In this document: one piece after another, positions 59,234-64,000 of the stretch | Numbering within the stretch: position 1 is the first letter of the stretch | Layout of the letters: the number at the start of each line of letters is the position of its first letter | Source of the DNA: Olsenella uli | GTDB lineage: Bacteria > Actinomycetota > Coriobacteriia > Coriobacteriales > Atopobiaceae | Direction of reading: 5' to 3' | DNA length: 64,000 nucleotides | Assembly (NCBI RefSeq): GCF_016899935.1 | Contig: NZ_JACJJK010000003.1 | Coordinates: 1 to 64,000, forward strand | Position numbers and translations under genes: made by a program | The notes under the pieces: model-generated | Seen by the model: the letters and a program-made list of their open reading frames with translations, nothing else | Databases searched by the model: none | What the model was told of the DNA's origin: nothing

Positions 59234-59607
59234 TGGCGCGCACGCCCGACACCGCGCGCGTGGCGGCCAAGCGCGAGAAGCGCATGGTGTCCGAGATGAT
59301 TGCGCTCTACTGCCGCAAGCGCCACGGCACGCGCGGCGGCGAGCTCTGCCCGGAGTGCGCCGAGCTCGCGGAGTACGCGCGGCAGCGCAGCGACCGCTGC
59401 CCCTTCATGGAGACCAAGACCTTCTGCTCAAACTGCCGCGTGCACTGCTACAAGGCGGAGATGCGCGAGAAGATCCGCGAGGTCATGCGCTTCTCGGGGC
59501 CGCGCATGATCTTCCACCACCCCGTGGCGGCCGTACGTCACGTCATCGAGACCAAGGCCGAGAAGAGGCGACTGTGGAAAAGGGACAGTCCCTTTTCCAC
59601 ATCGTAA
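59233..59607 (+). CDS. YgbA/nitrous oxide-stimulated promoter family protein
   Basis: A 124-residue protein starting at ATG 59233 (TGATG overlap). The family pattern is clear: REKRMVSEMIALYCRKRHG (14-32), LCPECAELAEYARQRSDRCPF (38-58), FCSNCRVHCYKAEMREKIREVMRFSGPRM (64-92). The Cys pairs (CPEC, CSNC, C) could bind a metal or Fe-S cluster. YgbA responds to nitrosative stress in enteric bacteria. The last ten residues (RLWKRDSPFSTS) are encoded by a REP-like palindrome. Confidence 0.87.
   Translation: MARTPDTARVAAKREKRMVSEMIALYCRKRHGTRGGELCPECAELAEYARQRSDRCPFMETKTFCSNCRVHCYKAEMREKIREVMRFSGPRMIFHHPVAAVRHVIETKAEKRRLWKRDSPFSTS
59573..59601. repeat. REP-like palindrome, GGGACAGTCCC type, in the YgbA gene 3' end
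   Basis: Arms TGTGGAAAAGGGAC and GTCCCTTTTCCACA surround a single A, giving 29 bp. It replaces the natural C-terminus of the YgbA-like protein; the frame ends in the following TCG-TAA. Confidence 0.88.
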
Positions 59608-59616
59608 GGAGGACGC

Positions 59617-60003
59617 ATGAAGGTGAAGAAGGTGTTGCTTGTTGCGCTGGGCTGTGTGGGACTTGCGCTGGGGGCCATCGGAGCGGTGGTTCCGCTGCTG
59701 CCGGCGTTTCCGTTTCTCATGCTCGCGGCGTTCTGCTTTGCCAAGAGCTCGGAGCGGCTGCACACGTGGTTCACGAACACCAAGCTCTACAAGAAGAACC
59801 TCGAGAGCTACGTGAGGGGCCAGGGCATGGACTGGGCCACCAAGATCCGCGTGATGGTCACGGTGACCGTGCTCATGTCCATCGGCTTTGTCATGATGCA
59901 CGCGGTGCGCGTGGGCCGGATCGTCCTCGCGTGCGTGTGGGTGTTCCACATCCTGTACTTCTGCTTCGGCGTGAAGACCCGCCGCGTCCCCGCCGAGGCG
60001 TGA
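59617..60003 (+). CDS. DUF454 (YbaN-type) inner membrane protein
   Basis: A 128-residue protein of the YbaN family: LLVALGCVGLALGAIGAVVPLLPAFPFLMLAAFCFAKSS (about 6-44) contains the conserved GxxxPLLPTxPFLLLAAxCFA-type segment; helices continue to about 120. The start follows AAGGAGG. In other bacteria DUF454 genes occur with heme or iron genes. Here it is in line with the CydDC-like, YgbA-like and HMA genes, supporting a redox/metal theme. A GCGAGAAGAAC word lies 9 bp after the stop. Confidence 0.87.
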   Translation: MKVKKVLLVALGCVGLALGAIGAVVPLLPAFPFLMLAAFCFAKSSERLHTWFTNTKLYKKNLESYVRGQGMDWATKIRVMVTVTVLMSIGFVMMHAVRVGRIVLACVWVFHILYFCFGVKTRRVPAEA

Positions 60004-60043
60004 GCGACGGGCGAGAAGAACGTGGGCTCGTAAGGAGGTTGCC

Positions 60044-60409
60044 ATGATCAACGTCATTATCGTTCTGGCCGTGGTGGCGGTCGTCCTTCTCGCCGCCCGC
60101 CGCTACCTGCGGACGCTGCGCCGGGGCGGCTGCGGCTGCGGGTGCTCCGGCGGGGGAGAGTCCCACGTCGCGCGCCCGACGGTCGCCGACACCAACGAGG
60201 CGCACTATCCCTACTCGGCCGAGCTCACCGTCGGGGGGATGCACTGCGAGCACTGCCTTGCCGCCGTGGAGACTGCGCTTGACGGCATCGGCGGCGTGTG
60301 GGCGCGCGCGAGCCTGCCCGACCGCGTGCGCGTGCTCTCCAAGGACCCGATCGACCCTGCGGCGCTGGCCGCGGCGGTCGAGGCGGCGGGCTATCGCGTG
60401 GCGGGGTAG
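60044..60409 (+). CDS. Membrane-anchored heavy-metal-associated (HMA) domain protein
   Basis: A 121-residue protein. Residues 3-20 are a membrane helix; 29-38 are Cys/Gly-rich (GCGCGCSGGG), as in FeoB-associated Cys-rich membrane proteins; 55-121 form an HMA domain with the metal motif GGMHCEHC (residues 64-71, CxxC). It probably binds Cu+ or a similar soft metal. The start follows AAGGAGG and the gene ends in a terminator, closing the operon that began with the CydDC-like pair. Confidence 0.82.
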   Translation: MINVIIVLAVVAVVLLAARRYLRTLRRGGCGCGCSGGGESHVARPTVADTNEAHYPYSAELTVGGMHCEHCLAAVETALDGIGGVWARASLPDRVRVLSKDPIDPAALAAAVEAAGYRVAG

Positions 60410-60436
60410 AGGCGGCCGGCTGGCCGCGCGCATGAG

Positions 60437-60472
60437 GAGGGGCCGCCCACGGGGTGCCGCGGGCGGCCCCTC
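60437..60472. terminator. Bidirectional terminator
   Basis: GAGGGGCCGCCC and GGGCGGCCCCTC form a perfect 12 bp stem between the convergent HMA gene and the ABC gene at 60496. Confidence 0.8.
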
Positions 60473-60495
60473 TGCACAACCGTCGCGCCGGGCGG

Positions 60496-62229
60496 CTACA
60501 GCGCCCAGTCCGCGCTCTCGCCCTGCAGGCGCACCATGCGGGCGAAGAGGCCGCCCGCTGCGAGCAGCTCCTCCGGCGAGCCCTGCTCGGCCACGCGGCC
60601 GTCCTCGAGCACCACGACCTTGTCCGCACTCAGGACGGTGCGCATGCGGTGGGCGATCACGATGACGGTCTTGCCGGCGAGCAGGCGCGAGAGCGCGCCC
60701 TGGACCTGCGTCTCGTTCTCCACGTCGAGCGACGCCGTTGCCTCGTCCAGAAGCACGACCGGCGCGTCCTTGAGGAGCGCCCGCGCGATGGAGATGCGCT
60801 GGCGCTCTCCGCCGGAGAGGCGCGCGCCGTTCTCGCCGATCATCGTGTCGTAGCCCTGGGGAAGTCGGCTCACGAACTCGTCGCAGTTAGCCGCCTGCGC
60901 CGCAGCGAGCACCTCCTCGTCGGTGGCGCCGCGCCGACCCAGTCGGATGTTGCCCATCACCGTGTCGTCAAAGAGCAGCACGTCCTGGAAGACCACGGAG
61001 AAGTCACCGAGAAGGACCTCGGGGTCCACGGCTGCCACGTCCACGCCGCCCACGGTTACGCGGCCCGTGTCGGCATCCCACAGGCGCGCAGCCAGGCGGG
61101 CGCAGGTGGACTTGCCGGAGCCGGACGGTCCCACGAGCGCCGTGACTTCGCCCTCGCGTGCCGTGAACGTCACGCCGTCCAGGACCTTCTCGCCACGATC
61201 GTAGGAGAAGGACACGTCCTCAAAGGTAACGTCGTGCCCGGCAGGCTCGTACGTCTCGCCGCCCTGCGCGAGCGGCTCCTCGTAGAAGCCCTTCATGCGC
61301 GCCGCAGCGGTCTTGGCCGAGAAGAGCTCGGCGATGAGCATGAGGCACTGGTCGAAGGGCGCGTAGATGCGGCTCACCACCACAAGGAAGGCGAAGAGCG
61401 TCATGAACGAGCAGGAGCCCTCCAGGATGAGCGCCGCGCCCACGAGCACCGTGGTGGCGAGGCCCAGGCGCAGCACGATCTGGGCCCCGTTCACGGCGAT
61501 GCCGCACGCGATCTCCGAGCGGGCGGCCTGGCGCTCCGCGGCGTCGACGTCCGCATGGATGTGCTCGAGGTAGCGCTCCTCCTGGTTGGTCGCGCGCACC
61601 TCGCGCACGCACTCGAGTGCCTCCTGGATGTCCTCCGAGGTGGCAAGGCCGCGCATGCGCGTGGCCTCCATCATGGGCTGGAGCGCACGCCGCGCGCCGA
61701 AGAGGATGGCGAGCCCCACCGGGCAGCTCCAGAGCGACGCGAGCGCGAGCCGCCAGTCAAAGGAGAACAGGCAGACGGCCGCCACGGCGAGCGTGATGTA
61801 GGCGCCGTAGAGCTCGGGCAGCACGTGGCTGTAGGCGTGCTCGGTGGTCTTGACGTCGGTCATGAGGGTCTCGGTGAGGTCGGCCAGGTCGCGACGGCCG
61901 AAGAAGCCCAGGGGCAGCTTGCGCAGGCGCTCGGCGAGACCGATGCGCTGCCTGCCGCTCTCCTTGTAGATGACGCCGTACTGGTAGTAGTAGGCCCAGT
62001 ACTCAGCCACAAAGAGCGCGACGGCAAAGGCGACGAGGCCAGCTGCGTACGGGAGGAGGTCAGGCAACGGCGCGCCCTCGGTGAGGTGCGCCACGAGCTC
62101 GCTCATGAGCAAGTAGAGGGCGCCCACGCCGCCAAAGACCACGAGGTTTGCCGCAGCCGTCCACACGGCGCCGAGCTTTACGTTCTTCAGACCCTCGTCG
62201 GTGAGGGCGTACTTCTCCTGGATGCTCAT
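60496..62229 (-). CDS. ABC half-exporter fold protein, IrtB/YbtQ-like
   Basis: A 577-residue permease-ATPase: six helices up to about 320, Walker A LVGPSGSGKSTCARLAARLW near 368-387, signature LSGGERQRISIARALLKDAP near 471 and Walker B VVLLDEATASLDVENE near 491. With the preceding gene on the same strand it forms a heterodimeric pair. The closest architecture is IrtAB or YbtPQ, which move siderophores inward despite the exporter fold; direction and substrate are not provable here. The start lies after the upstream stop with GGAG inside it. Confidence 0.83.
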   Translation of the reverse strand: MSIQEKYALTDEGLKNVKLGAVWTAAANLVVFGGVGALYLLMSELVAHLTEGAPLPDLLPYAAGLVAFAVALFVAEYWAYYYQYGVIYKESGRQRIGLAERLRKLPLGFFGRRDLADLTETLMTDVKTTEHAYSHVLPELYGAYITLAVAAVCLFSFDWRLALASLWSCPVGLAILFGARRALQPMMEATRMRGLATSEDIQEALECVREVRATNQEERYLEHIHADVDAAERQAARSEIACGIAVNGAQIVLRLGLATTVLVGAALILEGSCSFMTLFAFLVVVSRIYAPFDQCLMLIAELFSAKTAAARMKGFYEEPLAQGGETYEPAGHDVTFEDVSFSYDRGEKVLDGVTFTAREGEVTALVGPSGSGKSTCARLAARLWDADTGRVTVGGVDVAAVDPEVLLGDFSVVFQDVLLFDDTVMGNIRLGRRGATDEEVLAAAQAANCDEFVSRLPQGYDTMIGENGARLSGGERQRISIARALLKDAPVVLLDEATASLDVENETQVQGALSRLLAGKTVIVIAHRMRTVLSADKVVVLEDGRVAEQGSPEELLAAGGLFARMVRLQGESADWAL

Positions 62230-64000
62230 CTACTCCACCTCCGCGGCGCTCGTGATGCGCCAGCTCACGGACTTCTCGTAGTCGGCCCACATGCGGGCGT
62301 AGAGGCCGCCCGCCCCCAGCAGCTCGTCGTGCGTGCCCTGCTCGGCCACGCGACCGGCGTCAAGCACCACGATCTTGTCGGCGCTCCGCACCGTGGAGAG
62401 GCGGTGCGCGATCATGAGGACGGTGCGCGGCGAGCCGTCGCGCCCTCGGGCGAGGCGCTTGAAGGCGGCCTGGATCTTGACCTCGTTCTCGGGGTCGGCG
62501 AAGGCCGTCGCCTCGTCGAGCACCACCACCGGGGCATCCTTCAAGATGGCGCGGGCGATCATGAGGCGCTGCACCTCACCGCCGGAGAGGTGGGTGCCGC
62601 CCGTCCCCACGAGCGTGTCGGCACCCTGGGGGAGCTTCTCCAGGATGTCCGCGCACTGGGCGGCCTCAAGCGCGGCGAGCGCCTCCTCGCGGGTGGCCTC
62701 GGGGCGCGCGGCGCGCACGTTCTCCAGGATCGTCTGGCGGAAGGGCCGGTTGGCCTGGAAGACAAAGGCCACGCGGTCCATGAGGTCGTGCGGGTCCATC
62801 TCGCGCACGTCCACGCCGCCGAGCGTCACGCGCCCGGCGTCCACGTCCCAGAAGCGCGGCACGAGGCTCGCCGCCGTGGTCTTGCCGCCGCCGGAGGGGC
62901 CCACGAGCGCCACCGTCGCGCCGGCCGGCACCTCAAAGCTCACGTGGTCGAGCGCCGGAGCGTCCGCGCCCTCGTAGGTAAAGGTCACGTCCTCGAAGCG
63001 GATGGCGTTGCCCGCGGGCATGCGGGGCGCGACGGGGGCGGAGATCACGGGCGCGGCCAGCACCTCCTCGACGCGCGAGACCGCATCTGCGGCGGACTGG
63101 AACGCCTCGGACATGAACATCACGCGCGTCATGGCGGTGGGAATCACGGCCGAGAAGATCGCGTAGAACGCGAAGTTGGCCAGAAAGCGCGCGAAGTCGC
63201 CCTCGCCGGGTGCAACGAGGATGGCCACCGGCACGAGGAAGATCGCGACGCCGTTGATGATGGTGAGCGAGAGCGACTGCGGCGTCTGGCACCACGTGAC
63301 GGCGTAGTCCTGCGCGAGCCGTGTGAACTCCTCGATGGCGTCGTGGAACGCACGGAAGCTGTAGACCGTCTGCTGGAACACCTTGACCACGGGAATGCCG
63401 CGCACGTACTCGGTGCCGGTCTTGTTCATCTTGACGAGCGACTCCATGTAGCGCGTCATGAAGTCCATGCCACGCCCGCCCATCATGTAGAACATGCAGC
63501 CGAGCGAGATGATCACCGCGACAAGACACGCGAGCCCGAGTCGCCAGTCAAAGACGAAGAACAGGACGAGCATGCCAACGATCATGGCGATGCTGCCTGC
63601 GGTGTCCGGGAGCTTGTGGGCGAGAAGCCCCTCGGTCTCGGCGGCGCAGCCGTCCACCACGCGGCGAAGCGCGCCGCTCGCGTGCGTGTCGAAGTAGCCC
63701 AGGCTCGCGTGCATGAGGTGGTCCGTGGTGCGCTTACGCATGTTGGACGCGCAGCGGAAGGCCGCGAGGTGCGTGCACATGAGGCCTGCGAAGTAGAGCA
63801 GGATGCTCGTGGCCGCAAGGCCGAACGCCCACCAGCCGTACGTGGCGATTCCGGTGGCGGCACCCCAGGCGGGCGCCACGGCGATGAGGTCGCGCGCAAC
63901 GAGCCAGACGCAGACGTACGGACCAAAGCTCACGAACATCGAGACGGCCGAGAGCACGCAGCCCAGGTACGTGAGCGCCTTGCGCGGACCGGCGAAGGCG
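62230..64000 (-). CDS. ABC half-exporter fold protein, IrtA/YbtP-like, 5' truncated
   Basis: An open frame continues to the right window edge, so the N-terminus is missing; 590 residues remain. The first visible residues AFAGPRKALTYLGCVLSAVSMF match the start of YbtP/IrtA-type half transporters. The ATPase has Walker A LVGPSGGGKTTAASLVPRFW near 383, signature LSGGEVQRLMIARAILKDAP and Walker B VVVLDEATAFADPENE, where AFADPENE is characteristic of the IrtA/YbtP group. It is translationally adjacent to the partner gene and likely forms the heterodimer. Confidence 0.8.
   Translation of the reverse strand, partial: AFAGPRKALTYLGCVLSAVSMFVSFGPYVCVWLVARDLIAVAPAWGAATGIATYGWWAFGLAATSILLYFAGLMCTHLAAFRCASNMRKRTTDHLMHASLGYFDTHASGALRRVVDGCAAETEGLLAHKLPDTAGSIAMIVGMLVLFFVFDWRLGLACLVAVIISLGCMFYMMGGRGMDFMTRYMESLVKMNKTGTEYVRGIPVVKVFQQTVYSFRAFHDAIEEFTRLAQDYAVTWCQTPQSLSLTIINGVAIFLVPVAILVAPGEGDFARFLANFAFYAIFSAVIPTAMTRVMFMSEAFQSAADAVSRVEEVLAAPVISAPVAPRMPAGNAIRFEDVTFTYEGADAPALDHVSFEVPAGATVALVGPSGGGKTTAASLVPRFWDVDAGRVTLGGVDVREMDPHDLMDRVAFVFQANRPFRQTILENVRAARPEATREEALAALEAAQCADILEKLPQGADTLVGTGGTHLSGGEVQRLMIARAILKDAPVVVLDEATAFADPENEVKIQAAFKRLARGRDGSPRTVLMIAHRLSTVRSADKIVVLDAGRVAEQGTHDELLGAGGLYARMWADYEKSVSWRITSAAEVE

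Noticed and set aside
1-64000. CRISPR arrays, rRNA genes, prophage or integrase genes, IS elements with transposases
   Set aside because: None could be seen on either strand; the repeated units found are palindromes without spacers of CRISPR type and without encoded transposases.

Overview
The window is about 70% GC, almost fully coding, and its gene order reads as the chromosome of a Gram-positive high-GC actinobacterium, most likely class Coriobacteriia (the Olsenella/Atopobium/Collinsella area). Reasons are the GC-rich codon usage with strong GGAGG-type ribosome binding sites, a Tad pilus locus, a CarD regulator, a very large CoA-dehydratase-type activase, Lgt, a GT51/transpeptidase PBP and many small host-associated transporters. 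The genus is an inference from composition and gene families, not a database match.

Layout. 1-4460: 3' part of a Tad/Flp pilus locus (pilin-like protein, TadE/TadG-like pseudopilins), then a DUF192 protein and a zinc-ribbon/FHA protein whose 3' end carries the promoter of a tRNA-Phe gene. 4600-17000: housekeeping (acylphosphatase, Tat lipoprotein of tannase type, cyclophilin, CarD, ACT protein, citrate synthase, Kup, RlmKL-type rRNA methyltransferase, phosphohexomutase). 17000-21700: response regulator, a four-copy repeat array, a BcrA/LanFEG-type ABC transporter and its histidine kinase. 21700-30700: YbjQ, a C39-like exported protein, PBP1A, TyrS, U32 peptidase, NFU, Lgt. 30800-35900: 1474-residue activase and TetR. 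36000-55500: an accessory stretch of regulators, small membrane proteins, a tandemly duplicated zinc-ribbon gene, a DUF4143 ATPase, a guanidine-III riboswitch with an SMR exporter, a MazF/RelB-type toxin-antitoxin, an ECF sigma/DUF4179 pair, SdpR/SdpI-like and PadR/DUF1700 operons. 55800-64000: two ABC half-exporter pairs, CydDC-like with YgbA, DUF454 and an HMA protein on the plus strand, and an IrtAB/YbtPQ-like pair on the minus strand that runs off the right edge.

The most unusual content is dispersed DNA rather than a gene cluster. (1) The word GAGAAGAAC occurs 27 times by eye (about 20 more as GAGAAGGAC), in both orientations, in genes and between them, sometimes as inverted pairs, much like DNA uptake sequences. 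(2) Palindromic REP-like elements of several sequence types sit exactly on stop codons or inside reading frames. (3) A roughly 105 bp hairpin element occurs three times. (4) A 26 bp unit occurs as two direct plus two inverted copies ahead of the ABC/kinase operon.
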